DNA from: Robertmurraya sp047302285
GTDB lineage: Bacteria; Bacillota; Bacilli; Bacillales; Cytobacillaceae
Direction of reading: 5' to 3'
Length of the DNA: 64,000 bases
NCBI RefSeq assembly: GCF_047302285.1
Contig: NZ_CP154845.1
Span: 2,666,001 to 2,730,000, forward strand
Part shown: positions 35,574-44,210 of the stretch, one piece after another
How positions within the stretch are numbered: position 1 is the first letter of the stretch
Layout of the letters: each line of letters starts with the position of its first letter
The notes under the pieces: model-generated
Seen by the model: only the letters and a program-made list of their open reading frames with translations
What the model was told of the DNA's origin: nothing
Databases searched by the model: none
Translations under genes and position numbers: made by a program

Positions 35574-36080
35574 ATGAATGTTCAACTAAAACAGTGGACG
35601 CTCATTATCATCCTTGCATTTATAGGAGGATTTGTCGGGTATTGCACGCAATTCCCTTTAGGCGTTTTCTTAGGTTCTGTACTCGTTATTTCACTCTGGA
35701 CAATATTCAAAAAAAATGTGCCAAAATTCCCTTTAAAAATCAAAAAAATCATACAAGTTATTGTTGGTGGTAACATCGGGCTAGCTTTCACTACAGAAAC
35801 GTTCGATTTAATAAAACAGATTTGGATTCCTGGACTTCTCGTATCCTTAATCAATACCATTCTCGGCTTATTATTGGCGTTCATTCTCCACCGATATTTG
35901 AGATTTGATCCATGTACTGCACTAGCTAGTTCTGCCCCTGCAGGGATGAGCGAAATGTCTTTAATTGCGGAAAGATATGAAACAGATATCCCCACCGTTT
36001 TATCGATTCATTTATTTAGAGTAGTTGTGATTATTTTGACGGTTCCTGCCATAGTTAGCTTTGTCATTCATTTGATCTAA
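35574..36080 (+). CDS. AbrB-family membrane protein, second half-size subunit
   Basis: The 168-residue protein has about five hydrophobic segments and repeats the family pattern: GGFVGYCTQFPLGVFLGSVL near the start and ALASSAPAGMSEMSLIAERY near the end. The motif APAGMSEM matches SPGGIPEM of its neighbour, showing that the two are diverged copies of one unit. The ATG at 35574 follows GGAGGAG, 26 bases after the first gene, so the two are co-expressed. Confidence 0.78.
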   Translation: MNVQLKQWTLIIILAFIGGFVGYCTQFPLGVFLGSVLVISLWTIFKKNVPKFPLKIKKIIQVIVGGNIGLAFTTETFDLIKQIWIPGLLVSLINTILGLLLAFILHRYLRFDPCTALASSAPAGMSEMSLIAERYETDIPTVLSIHLFRVVVIILTVPAIVSFVIHLI

Positions 36081-36206
36081 TCTAGAATTAGAACAAATAT
36101 TAATCTCTTCTCTTTACTACTTACTAAAATTTCACATATTAAAAAGGTATTTATTACAATAATGTGAAAAACTCTTGATAATAGAACATTAAATCCACAT
36201 TTATTA

Positions 36207-36235
36207 TTGTAAGAACATATCTTTCTAGGTATAAT
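36207..36235 (+). promoter_or_regulatory. Sigma-A promoter of the tRNA-Sec gene
   Basis: TTGTAA (36207-36212) and a perfect TATAAT (36230-36235) are spaced 17 bases apart. The predicted start falls near 36242, ten bases before the mature tRNA 5' end. Confidence 0.75.
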
Positions 36236-36251
36236 GAGAATTGTTCTATAC

Positions 36252-36348
36252 GGGGCTGAATGGGGTACTGGTGTCCTCCGCGGTCTTCAAAACCGTCTGT
36301 GTCCTGCGTGCCAGGATAGCTGGGTTCGATTCCCAGGCGGTCCCGCCA
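36252..36348 (+). tRNA. selC: tRNA-Sec (anticodon UCA), selC
   Basis: The 97-base sequence folds as a selenocysteine tRNA. The acceptor stem is eight base positions long (GGGGCTGA with GCGGTCCC, one mismatch), followed by G and encoded CCA at 36346-36348. The D arm is long, with a four-base TGGT loop. The anticodon stem GCGGT/ACCGT holds the loop CTTCAAA with anticodon TCA at 36287-36289. A long variable arm with TCCTG/CAGGA follows, and the T arm is CTGGG/CCCAG around TTCGATT. These features separate it from tRNA-Ser. It implies a selenoprotein system in this genome. selA, selB and selD are not in the window. Confidence 0.93.
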
Positions 36349-36377
36349 ACAACTACATACTACCTTTTTGATATTGA

Positions 36378-36408
36378 AGCTACCTTAGATGATAGGCAGC
36401 TTTTTTTT
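36378..36408 (+). terminator. Terminator of the tRNA-Sec gene
   Basis: AGCTACCT (36378-36385) pairs with AGGCAGCT (36394-36401) with one mismatch, followed by eight T. It stands 30 bases after the tRNA 3' end. Confidence 0.8.
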
Positions 36409-36523
36409 ATTTCTAAATATATAAAACCGTGGTTCATTGCGAAATTCCCCCTCATGTCTTGTCTAAACATAGTTTGAACGTCTATAATAGGGTTGACATT
36501 ATACTGTTTTGTAGGTGAATGAA

Positions 36524-36949
36524 ATGCTAGAAGGTTGGTTTGGTTGGTTCATAGTAGTTTGGGTATTTGTGTTCGCTGGCTCAATGGCCATTGGTGGATA
36601 CTTCATGTTTAGAAAGTTCTTGAAGAAACTCCCTAAAGAAGACGGAAAATCGGATATGGAATGGGAAGAGTACTACGTAAGTCAAACGAGACATCTGTGG
36701 AACGACGAGCAAAAAGAATTGCTTGAAGATTTAGTCAGTCCTGTACCAGAGCTTTTTCGGGATGTTGCTAGACACAAAATTGCAGGGAAAATTGGTGAGC
36801 TCACTTTAACTGAAAAGCGAGATAAAGTGACAGAAGACCTCGTCATAAGAGGATACATTTTAGCTACACCAAAAAGAGACCATAAATTTTTATTGAAGAA
36901 ACTAAACGAAAAAAGAATTGATGTGGCACCATATCAACATTTGTTCTAA
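36524..36949 (+). CDS. yneK: YneK family membrane-anchored protein (DUF2621)
   Basis: The 141-residue protein has one N-terminal membrane segment (GWFIVVWVFVFAGSMAIGGYF) and a charged soluble C-terminal part with KEDGKSDMEWEEYYVSQT and RHLWNDEQKELLEDLVSPVP. This matches the DUF2621 family to which B. subtilis YneK belongs, and its position next to ccdC and yneI agrees. The ATG at 36524 is six bases after AGGTG, so the earlier GTG is not used. The function is unknown. Confidence 0.8.
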   Translation: MLEGWFGWFIVVWVFVFAGSMAIGGYFMFRKFLKKLPKEDGKSDMEWEEYYVSQTRHLWNDEQKELLEDLVSPVPELFRDVARHKIAGKIGELTLTEKRDKVTEDLVIRGYILATPKRDHKFLLKKLNEKRIDVAPYQHLF

Positions 36950-36953
36950 TCAT

Positions 36954-36993
36954 AAAAAAGAGAGTCTGGATGAGGTTCCAGACTCTCTTTTTT
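36954..36993. terminator. Bidirectional terminator between yneK and ccdC
   Basis: AAAAAAGAGAGTCTGGA pairs perfectly with TCCAGACTCTCTTTTTT around a short loop. It serves both converging genes and overlaps the last codon of ccdC. Confidence 0.93.
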
Positions 36994-37480
36994 ATACTGT
37001 CTTAGTCGGTATATCTTCAAAAAGCTGTTGCTGTAGCTTTCGATAGTTCAGATACATGGCTATTCTCCAAGGAACGATCATGCCGAACGCTAATATCCAG
37101 AACATCCCCCCCAATTGACCGACATCAATGGTTGAACTTAGAACGAGCTTTGCAAGGACCCTTACGACAAGTAATATGATTAGAATATAGATAAAGGCTC
37201 TGGAACGCTTTAAGTAAATATCATTATCACGTATTTCAAATTTAGATGTTTTAATCAGTAATATTGAAAATAGAAAACCAACTGTCATCGCTTCGACAAT
37301 CTCTAGCGGAGTCACACGGAACATTGGAAAAATAAACATGAGTGCCCCAGTACTCATAAAAACAGGTGGCAAAATGATTTTTTTAGCGGATACCGGTTTT
37401 TTTGCTGCTTTCATTCGAACAATCATAGCAAAGACTGCCATAATTACAGCCCCAATTGATGTAATGACCACATAGTCCAT
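36992..37480 (-). CDS. ccdC: CcdC-like membrane protein
   Basis: The 162-residue protein has about four or five hydrophobic segments (starting DYVVITSIGAVIMAVFAMIV) and the family sequences PPVFMSTGALMFIFPMFRV and FEIRDNDIYLKRSRAF. B. subtilis CcdC (YneJ) is encoded with ccdA and yneI, as here. It is conserved with cytochrome c maturation genes, but its role is not essential or settled. The start at 37480 follows AAGGATG. The longer frame to 37561 adds 27 non-conserved residues. Confidence 0.85.
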   Translation of the reverse strand: MDYVVITSIGAVIMAVFAMIVRMKAAKKPVSAKKIILPPVFMSTGALMFIFPMFRVTPLEIVEAMTVGFLFSILLIKTSKFEIRDNDIYLKRSRAFIYILIILLVVRVLAKLVLSSTIDVGQLGGMFWILAFGMIVPWRIAMYLNYRKLQQQLFEDIPTKTV

Positions 37481-37918
37481 AGAAGAGACATCCTTTACTC
37501 TTAATTTCACTTGATATGTTTGATACCATATCAACTCGTTTAATGTTGTTTTACCACACAAAATTTTTTCAAGATACTCCCTATCATTATATACTAAACA
37601 AATGTCGTTGGAGACAAGGATTTAGATCATTCAAGTGAAATTTGTGCCCTTTTTTTACCGAATGTACCAAAATAATAACGAAAGCCATTTAAGGTTGTCC
37701 CCTAAATGGCTTTTATTCACTGTTTACGTATAGATTGTAGTTTTTCGTAAAAACCGAGAACCTGGTTTTTACCCTATATATTTCAATTACTGCTATACAT
37801 TAAATGTGCGACGGCACTTTTCGCTTCCTCTTTTAGTCTCTAAGAGGAGATACAGGCTTTTTTTTTACTTATTAATTCCCAAAGATAAGCAACAATGTTA
37901 GCGAAAAGGGCCTTTTTA
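37481..37918. other. Gene-free region between yneI and ccdC
   Basis: These 438 bases hold the terminator at 37682-37714 and a second T-rich hairpin-like segment around 37825-37870 (CTCTTTTAGTCTCTAAGAG followed by nine T) that reads better on the plus strand. The ccdC promoter probably lies at the left end. No further gene is seen. Confidence 0.45.
37682..37714 (-). terminator. Terminator-like hairpin between yneI and ccdC
   Basis: AAAGCCATTTA (37682-37692) pairs with TAAATGGCTTT (37704-37714), an 11-base perfect stem with modest T richness on both sides. Confidence 0.7.
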
Positions 37919-38278
37919 TTAGTTTAATACACGGTTTACTGCTTCCAAAACTCTTCCTTCATCAAAAGGCTTTACGATAAAATCTTTAGCCCCTGCTTCT
38001 ATTGATTCAACAACCATTTTTTGTTGTCCCATCGCTGAACACATAATCACTTTTGCATTTGGAAATTCATTTCTGATTTCCTTGATCGCATCAAGTCCAC
38101 TCATTTCCGGCATGGTAATATCCAGTGTAACCAAATCTGGATTGAGCTCTCGATAAAGCTCTACAGCATCTCTTCCATTCTCGCCTTCACCGACTACCTC
38201 ATGGTTTGCTTTTGTCAAAATATTCGATAAGGTCAATCTCATAAACTTTGCATCGTCTACTATTAATATTCTCGCCAT
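37919..38278 (-). CDS. yneI: CheY-like single-domain response regulator YneI
   Basis: The 119-residue receiver has the acidic pair in MARILIVDDAKFMR, the phosphoacceptor Asp in LVTLDITMPEMSG, Ser/Thr in VIMCSAMGQ and Lys in IVKPFDEGR. It has no output domain. In B. subtilis the orthologue lies between ccdA and ccdC and its partner kinase is unknown. The start codon follows GGGGG by nine bases. Confidence 0.88.
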   Translation of the reverse strand: MARILIVDDAKFMRLTLSNILTKANHEVVGEGENGRDAVELYRELNPDLVTLDITMPEMSGLDAIKEIRNEFPNAKVIMCSAMGQQKMVVESIEAGAKDFIVKPFDEGRVLEAVNRVLN

Positions 38279-38601
38279 CGTTGTATACCCCCACAGATCT
38301 TACACAAAAGAATATCCATTAAAATGATAGATTTCATCTCTAACAAAAGCTATTTGTACGGAGAAAATTCAATACGATCGTAGACAGATTGAACATACAT
38401 CATATCTATTCTTCAATCTAGTAAATACATCTATCAACTTCAATATGAGGTCCTTTAAAAAAATGATTCAACTAATAATATATAGGAACAAGTTAGAAAT
38501 TTCAATGAATAGGATCCGACAAATTTCTTATTTTATGTCGGATTTTTCTCCAATAATTATAATTCGTATAGGAAAATAGTCACGGACGTACAGTTAAAAA
38601 T
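38279..38601. other. Gene-free region between ccdA and yneI
   Basis: A stem of eight pairs (ATCCGACA at 38514-38521 with TGTCGGAT at 38536-38543) lies about 60 bases past ccdA, with a T run on the plus-strand side only. The yneI promoter should lie near 38300-38400. Nothing else is recognisable. Confidence 0.5.
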
Positions 38602-39309
38602 TCAAAATCCTTTAAACCCTCCAAATAGACCAGAAAAGATAATAATAATCTTTGTCATCCAATCGAAGAATAACACAATTCCCATTACAATCATAATATA
38701 GCCACCAATTTTCATAATTAAAACATTATGCTTTCGTATCCATTTCATTTTTCCAATGAAGAATGAAAGAACAAGAAACGGAATCGCAAAGCCGAGAATA
38801 TAGGCAATCATATAGACTAATCCTGAACCAGGGTTTGCTGCCGCAAGGGCAATGACAGTCATCAAAATAGGACCTGTACAAGGAGTCCAGCCAGCCGCAA
38901 AGGCAATCCCAATTAAGACAGAACCGAAGTATCCAGTTGGTCTACTTTTAAATTCATATTTTCGATCTCTCATTAGAAGCTCAGGATTTAATATTCCAAC
39001 AATCATAAGACCAAAGAAAACAATAAGAATAGCCCCTAACTGACGGATAAGGTCTTGATACTGACTAAAAAACTCTCCAATAAAAGTTGTACTAAATCCT
39101 AATGCTAAAAAGATGATCGAAAATCCTAATAGGAAAAATAGTGTATGTAAAAGGCTTCTTCTTTGTAGCATAGCATTCTCGTTCTTCAATTCCCCTACAG
39201 ACATTCCTGTAATGTAAGAGAGGAATGCTGGATATAGCGGTAGGCAACAAGGTGAGATAAAGCTAAGGAACCCTGCCCCAAGAGCGAGGAACACGTTCAC
39301 ATCTGTCAT
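38602..39309 (-). CDS. ccdA: Cytochrome c biogenesis protein CcdA
   Basis: The 235-residue membrane protein has about six segments. The redox-active cysteine motifs are FISPCCLPLYPAFLSYITG near the N-terminus and AAGWTPCTGPILMTVIALA in the middle. CcdA passes electrons from cytosolic thioredoxin to the outer face of the membrane to reduce apocytochrome c and, in spore formers, StoA-dependent targets. It precedes yneI and ccdC as in B. subtilis, with about 320 bases before yneI. Confidence 0.92.
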   Translation of the reverse strand: MTDVNVFLALGAGFLSFISPCCLPLYPAFLSYITGMSVGELKNENAMLQRRSLLHTLFFLLGFSIIFLALGFSTTFIGEFFSQYQDLIRQLGAILIVFFGLMIVGILNPELLMRDRKYEFKSRPTGYFGSVLIGIAFAAGWTPCTGPILMTVIALAAANPGSGLVYMIAYILGFAIPFLVLSFFIGKMKWIRKHNVLIMKIGGYIMIVMGIVLFFDWMTKIIIIFSGLFGGFKGF

Positions 39310-39416
39310 GATAACAACTCCTGAAAAATGGTCTTTTTATTCATCCATTTTAGCAAAGTTTGCAATAAAATGATATGAAATAGCATTTGAACTTCGTGTG
39401 ATAGTTCTATTTTTAG

Positions 39417-41201
39417 CTATCCAACCACATCTTCTAATTTTTCAGGAGCGCCGTTTTGTAGTAAATACATTTTGTGATAAAGTCCCTTATGTGCTAGAAG
39501 TTCCTGGTGAGTTCCTCTTTCGACAATTTCCCCTTGATGCAAGACAAGAATCAGATTTGCATCCTGAATCGTTGAAAGTCTATGGGCAATGGCAATCGTT
39601 GTCCGTCCTTCACGCATGCGAGATAGTGCCGTCTGAATTGCTTCTTCTGTTTCAGTATCAATATTGGCAGTTGCCTCATCAAGAACTAAAATTTTCGGGT
39701 TTGCGGCAATCGTTCTCGCGAAAGCAATAAGTTGTCGCTGTCCACTCGATAGCGTCGAACCACGTTCTACCATTTGGTGGTCAAATCCACCTTCAAGTTT
39801 TTCAATAAACAGATGGGCTTGAACAAACTTAGCTGCCTCTTCAATTTCCTCATCAGACATTTCTTGATTGTGAAGTCGGATATTCTCTTTAATCGTTCCA
39901 TAAAACAAAAATGGATCTTGAAGAACTAAACCAATTTTTGATCTTAGCTCACTCTCTCGATAATTTCGAATCGATTGACCGTCTACGAGTATTTTTCCCC
40001 GCTCAAATTCATAAAAACGCATCATCAAATTAATAATGGAGCTCTTTCCGCTACCAGTATGTCCAACAAGTGCGACAGTTTCTCCTGGCTTTGCGACAAA
40101 GGAAATGTTTTTTAGTACCTCCCTTTTGCCATCATAAGAAAAACTAACATCCTTGAATTCAATTTCTCCGTTTACTATTTTTCCACCATCTAATGCTTGT
40201 TTTGGAGCCAATTCTTCTTCGTCCAGTAATTTAAAAACACGTGCGGCTGCGACTATAGCTTGTTGATATAATGAAAGACGTTGCATCAGATTATTAACTG
40301 GTTCAAAGAATCGATCAAGATAGTTAATAAAGGCGTACAAAATGCCAATTTCAACGGGTCGATCAAATGATGTAATCCCAAAGAAACTTAAAATCAAAAT
40401 AAGTGCACCAATATACACTAAATCAATGGCAGGACGGAGTAAAAGTCCATCAACTCGAATATTTTTCATTCCGGCAAGAAAATGATTTTCATTGATATCT
40501 TCAAATTCTTTTCTTAGTCTTTTTTCCTGCCTAAACACCTGAATGATTCCCATCCCCTGAAGTGACTCGCTAAGTTTCGCATTTAGCTGACTCAGTCTTT
40601 CTCTCATATCATGGTAAAACTTTGAGCTTAAACGTCTATACGACCGAATAATCAGATAGAGAATCGGTAATATCAACAAACAGAATAGAGCCAGCTCCTT
40701 ATTGAGGATGAACATTGCTACCAAAATTCCCCCCATTAAGAAACCACTTTGGATAAACGTAACAAGGACGGTAACAAACATTTCCTTAATCGCTTCTGTA
40801 TCATTCGTTACTCTTGAGACAATGCTGCCGGCTGGTGTTTTATCAAAGTATTTCAATCCTAGCGATTGGACCTTGGAAAAGACATCAACTCTCATGGCTT
40901 GAATGATTTTCAAAGCAATTTCTTGAAATTTCAAAAGTTGAAAGTATGAAACAACAATATTCAACACTTGTATGCCCATATAGGATGCTCCCAGAATAAA
41001 AAGAGCTTCAAACACAATATTTCTAGGTCTTAAATAATCATCGATGAAAATGGAGACAAGGATTGGACCAAGAATGTCCCCAACCGTTGCAATAAGCAGT
41101 AACGAAAAGGCAAGAATGATCGTCTTTATATGAGGCTTCGTGTATGCAAGGAGACGAAATAATACGCGCCGTTGCTCTTTACTCGTTGTATGATTCTCCA
41201 T
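39417..41201 (-). CDS. bmrD: Heterodimeric multidrug ABC transporter subunit BmrD-like
   Basis: The half transporter of 594 residues has six membrane segments in the first 320 residues and an ABC domain with Walker A GHTGSGKSS and Walker B ILVLDEATANIDTE, which retains the catalytic Glu. The signature is LSSGQRQLIAFAR, where the canonical second Gly is Ser. The ATG at 41201 is used because AAGGAGG lies eight bases before it, four bases past the partner's stop codon. Together the pair matches the BmrC/BmrD (YheI/YheH) exporter of B. subtilis, in which this subunit carries the catalytic Glu for one nucleotide site. It is absent from this position in B. subtilis. Confidence 0.88.
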   Translation of the reverse strand: MENHTTSKEQRRVLFRLLAYTKPHIKTIILAFSLLLIATVGDILGPILVSIFIDDYLRPRNIVFEALFILGASYMGIQVLNIVVSYFQLLKFQEIALKIIQAMRVDVFSKVQSLGLKYFDKTPAGSIVSRVTNDTEAIKEMFVTVLVTFIQSGFLMGGILVAMFILNKELALFCLLILPILYLIIRSYRRLSSKFYHDMRERLSQLNAKLSESLQGMGIIQVFRQEKRLRKEFEDINENHFLAGMKNIRVDGLLLRPAIDLVYIGALILILSFFGITSFDRPVEIGILYAFINYLDRFFEPVNNLMQRLSLYQQAIVAAARVFKLLDEEELAPKQALDGGKIVNGEIEFKDVSFSYDGKREVLKNISFVAKPGETVALVGHTGSGKSSIINLMMRFYEFERGKILVDGQSIRNYRESELRSKIGLVLQDPFLFYGTIKENIRLHNQEMSDEEIEEAAKFVQAHLFIEKLEGGFDHQMVERGSTLSSGQRQLIAFARTIAANPKILVLDEATANIDTETEEAIQTALSRMREGRTTIAIAHRLSTIQDANLILVLHQGEIVERGTHQELLAHKGLYHKMYLLQNGAPEKLEDVVG

Positions 41202-41205
41202 GAAA

Positions 41206-42954
41206 TTAACCTCCTTGCTCCACAAGTTCTTCTAATTGCTGACGAAGATACATTTCCTTGTACCATCCACCCACATCCATTAATTGCTCGTGTGTACCTC
41301 TTTCAATGATTCTACCCTCATCCAATACAAGAATAAGATTCGCATGTTCAATGGCACTTAAGCGATGGGCAGTAATAATCGTCGTTTTACCAGTTCTTTC
41401 TTGCTTTAATGCGTTTAGAATTTCTTCTTCTGTTTTTGCATCAACGGCAGAAAGTGAATCATCGAGAATTAAGACTTCAGGATCCATTAATAAAGCTCTT
41501 GCAATCGATATACGTTGCTTCTGTCCTCCTGATAGGGAAACGCCTCTTTCACCAACGATTGTGTTATAGCCGCCTGTAAGTTGAAGAATATCATCATGAA
41601 TATTGGCAATCTTTGCTGCCTGATGAACATTTTCCTCCTCAATCTTAGGGTTGGTAAACGCAATATTTTCACTTATAGAAGCTGAAAATAAAAAATGATC
41701 TTGTGGAACATACCCGATTGCCTCTCGTAACTTTTGAATTTTATATTCAGTAATTTCTCTGCCACCAAAGGTGACAGCACCATTATCGATATCAAACTCA
41801 CGGATTAAAAGTTTTAGTAAGGTAGTCTTTCCTGCTCCTGTTTTGCCGACAATTCCTAATGTTTCACCTTGCTTTAAGGAAAAATGAATATCATGTAGCA
41901 TGGGTACCTTTTCACCTGGGTATGTAAAGGACGCAATTTGAAAATCGAGGTTGCCACTCGGAATGAAATCGAGTGCATCCTTCTTATCGACTATTTCTGC
42001 TTTTTCAGCTAGAAGACTTGAAACACGATCATAGGATGCTCTTCCTCTTTCTACGATATTAAAGAGCCAACCAAATGCTAGCATTGGCCAAATAAGTAAC
42101 CCTAAGTAAGTGGTAAAAGAAATAAGCTCTCCAATCGTAATTTCACCATTTAAAACATAACGAGCACCAAATACAATCGATAAGAAAAAGGAAATACCTA
42201 CGACAATCGAAATCGTTGGATCAAAAAGAGAATCAATTTTTGCCACTGAAATATTCTTCTTCACCACGTCATCGGATTGTTTACGAAAATCCTCAATATC
42301 CTCTTTCTCTTGCCCGAACGTTTTAATGACTTTAATCCCACTAATGCTTTCCTGTGTCTTATCATTAAGGGAAGAAAACGCTTCCTGCGCTTTATGGAAA
42401 CGTCGGTGAAGCAAAGTACCATACCAGCTTGTTAAAATCGCCATTAATGGCATCGGAATCAGTGCAATAAGAGTAAGTTTCCAGCTAATCGTAGCCGCCA
42501 TGGCGATAATCACAAAGCCTCCTGTTGCCAACGAATCTACTAATGTTAATACGCCTGCTCCTGCTGTTTGCTGTATCGCCTGGAGGTCATTTGTAGCATG
42601 AGCCATTAAATCTCCAGTCCTTTTTCTTTGATAAAAAGCTTGAGACATTTTCGTAAAATGATTAAATAGATCCTTTCGAAGCTGTCGTGCAAGCTTTACG
42701 GCTGATCCAAAGATCATAATTCGCCAATAAAAACGTAATACATACATCATTAGACCAGCGACAATTAGTACCCCAATCCAAAGTAAGAGGTTGCTCATTG
42801 TTAACGCTCCTTGATCTATTTCATCAACGACAATCCCAATAATTCTTGGTGGTACTAGTTGTAGTACAGCGACAATTAGGAGGAGGATCGTCCCCGTTAT
42901 GTATGCCTTTCTTTCTTGTTTAAAAAACCAGGATAATTGCAAAAAAACTTTCAT
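41206..42954 (-). CDS. bmrC: Heterodimeric multidrug ABC transporter subunit BmrC-like
   Basis: The 582-residue half transporter has a membrane domain (first segment YITGTILLLIVAVLQLVPP) and an ABC domain with Walker A GKTGAGKTT and signature LSGGQKQRISIAR. Its Walker B reads VLILDDSLSAVD, with Asp instead of the catalytic Glu, as in BmrC, LmrC and TM287. That makes one of the two ATP sites degenerate. The gene is translationally linked to the partner gene. A LexA-type box overlies its likely promoter region. No leader peptide like B. subtilis BmrB was recognised upstream. Confidence 0.88.
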   Translation of the reverse strand: MKVFLQLSWFFKQERKAYITGTILLLIVAVLQLVPPRIIGIVVDEIDQGALTMSNLLLWIGVLIVAGLMMYVLRFYWRIMIFGSAVKLARQLRKDLFNHFTKMSQAFYQRKRTGDLMAHATNDLQAIQQTAGAGVLTLVDSLATGGFVIIAMAATISWKLTLIALIPMPLMAILTSWYGTLLHRRFHKAQEAFSSLNDKTQESISGIKVIKTFGQEKEDIEDFRKQSDDVVKKNISVAKIDSLFDPTISIVVGISFFLSIVFGARYVLNGEITIGELISFTTYLGLLIWPMLAFGWLFNIVERGRASYDRVSSLLAEKAEIVDKKDALDFIPSGNLDFQIASFTYPGEKVPMLHDIHFSLKQGETLGIVGKTGAGKTTLLKLLIREFDIDNGAVTFGGREITEYKIQKLREAIGYVPQDHFLFSASISENIAFTNPKIEEENVHQAAKIANIHDDILQLTGGYNTIVGERGVSLSGGQKQRISIARALLMDPEVLILDDSLSAVDAKTEEEILNALKQERTGKTTIITAHRLSAIEHANLILVLDEGRIIERGTHEQLMDVGGWYKEMYLRQQLEELVEQGG

Positions 42955-43101
42955 ATTGTCGTCCTCCGGCTATCGTAGCATTTGATCAGAATACGATCAC
43001 ACAATCCATCTTTGAAGTTTCTTAAATTTAACTCAACCAAAATATTTTACCAAATATTTTTAATATATGGAAGATTTATTCAGTGGGTACACTAACACAA
43101 G

Positions 43102-43113
43102 GAACATACGTTC
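43102..43113. promoter_or_regulatory. LexA-type SOS box upstream of bmrCD
   Basis: GAACATACGTTC matches the core GAAC-N4-GTTC of the Bacillus SOS box, including the RNRY centre of CGAACRNRYGTTYC. The outermost bases do not match (G and T). It lies three bases after a candidate -10 on the minus strand, where LexA would block transcription. The consensus-matching core gives fair support, but no experiment is implied. Confidence 0.62.
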
Positions 43114-43115
43114 TT

Positions 43116-43144
43116 ATTATAACAAAATAACTATGTTTTGGCTA
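43116..43144 (-). promoter_or_regulatory. Candidate promoter of bmrCD
   Basis: On the minus strand TAGCCA (43144-43139) and a perfect TATAAT (43121-43116) are 17 bases apart. Transcription would start about 150 bases before the bmrC start codon, with the LexA-type box directly downstream of the -10. Confidence 0.55.
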
Positions 43145-43406
43145 CCTCATCTATCCTTAATATCAACGTATAGTGAAAAATATCTAAGGGTATTAAATCA
43201 TTTTGTATGCTTCATAATGGTCTCCAACAACACAAAAAAGACCACCTTTTCTGCTGAAGGTTCAACAGGAAAAGTAGCCTTTTGATTGAATTAAGAAAAA
43301 TAAAGCAATTATGACGAATAAATCTACTGAAGGTTTCGACCTTTTAGATGAGGTGAAATTCTCCTTCATAATTGCTATGAATCAAATGACAAACGTTTAT
43401 AGGATT

Positions 43407-43625
43407 TTATTTCCCTTGCTGTTTGTTCATGGCAGCCATCATTTGATTGATTTTCTTTTGCGATGGTTTTTGTCCCATTTGCATCATCATCATTTTAAGC
43501 ATTTGTTCATTGATTGGCGGATTTTTCTTTAAATAGCTCATCATATATCGTCGAGCAATGAAAAATCCTAATGCTACTCCACCAAGTAGAGCAACTACGA
43601 TTAGTAGATATCCCCACCAAACCAT
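43407..43625 (-). CDS. yneF: YneF family small membrane protein
   Basis: The 72-residue protein starts with a membrane segment (GYLLIVVALLGGVALGFFIARRYM) followed by the highly conserved tail MSYLKKNPPINEQMLKMMM and MGQKPSQKKINQMM. This is the UPF0154 (YneF) family, of unknown function. The ATG at 43625 follows AAGGAGG. The frame's extension to 43685 is not conserved. It lies next to sirA, as in B. subtilis. Confidence 0.92.
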   Translation of the reverse strand: MVWWGYLLIVVALLGGVALGFFIARRYMMSYLKKNPPINEQMLKMMMMQMGQKPSQKKINQMMAAMNKQQGK

Positions 43626-43772
43626 TTTACTTCCTCCTTCATGTTGTCTATCATACAGTGTACTAGACCAAAGGCTATTATACAATATTTGCAGGAAATT
43701 TTCCTATATTTATGGAAGGTTTTCTAAAATTTAATGAAAAAACACAATCAGGTCATTAATCAATATCATATA

Positions 43773-44210
43773 CTAGACAAATTTTTGTTCTTTAATTGGT
43801 TTTAACCACCCATAACGATCGTTTTTTAAGTCAACAGCTAAAAACGCTCCTTCATTCTTTCTCAACACTTCAAAAAAGCATGTCTCCGCTTCATAACTTC
43901 CTTCTGCTTCAATCATCAAAAATCGATCAAATACTTCTAATTTTGCTCTACTACTCTTGCCATAGTCAATTCTATAAACACCATTCTTAAAAGAGTAGCC
44001 TGAAGTATTTTGTAGCTGCTGCTGTATGTATTGATGGAGTCGAATGCTAGGGACCGGTTTCGTGATATAAATAATTTGTTTCGTAATGATAGAATACAGC
44101 TCCCCCAACGCTACTTCATATTCTTTAAACAGTTGAAAAAACATCGACTCTCTTCCGAAATAATGGGAGGCAAATTCATCTGTAATTATGTATAATTGAT
44201 AACTTCTCAA
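43773..44210 (-). CDS. sirA: Sporulation inhibitor of replication SirA
   Basis: The protein matches SirA (YneE): the N-terminus YQLYIITDEFASHYFGRESMFFQLF aligns with the known family start. SirA binds domain I of DnaA and blocks new rounds of replication when cells commit to sporulation. The start chosen is a TTG at 44210, because GGAGGAG lies six bases before it and the resulting N-terminus fits the family. The ATG at 44228 has no ribosome-binding site. The gene lies between yneF and tkt. Confidence 0.85.
   Translation of the reverse strand: MRSYQLYIITDEFASHYFGRESMFFQLFKEYEVALGELYSIITKQIIYITKPVPSIRLHQYIQQQLQNTSGYSFKNGVYRIDYGKSSRAKLEVFDRFLMIEAEGSYEAETCFFEVLRKNEGAFLAVDLKNDRYGWLKPIKEQKFV

Larger units (their letters stand above)
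42955..43406. other. Gene-free region upstream of bmrC
   Basis: These 452 bases contain the candidate bmrCD promoter and LexA-type box, with about 140 bases of leader before bmrC. The right end has an imperfect hairpin near 43248-43272 (TTTTCTGCTGAA with TTCAACAGGAAAA) that may end the yneF transcript. Confidence 0.5.

Noticed and set aside
36252..36348. selC as the insertion site of the peptide island
   Set aside because: tRNA genes are usually targeted at their 3' end. The island lies on the 5' side, no integrase is seen and no repeat of the tRNA 3' end was noticed on the left.
36241..36477. Open frame of 78 codons overlapping the tRNA-Sec
   Set aside because: It runs through the tRNA gene and its terminator and has no family resemblance.
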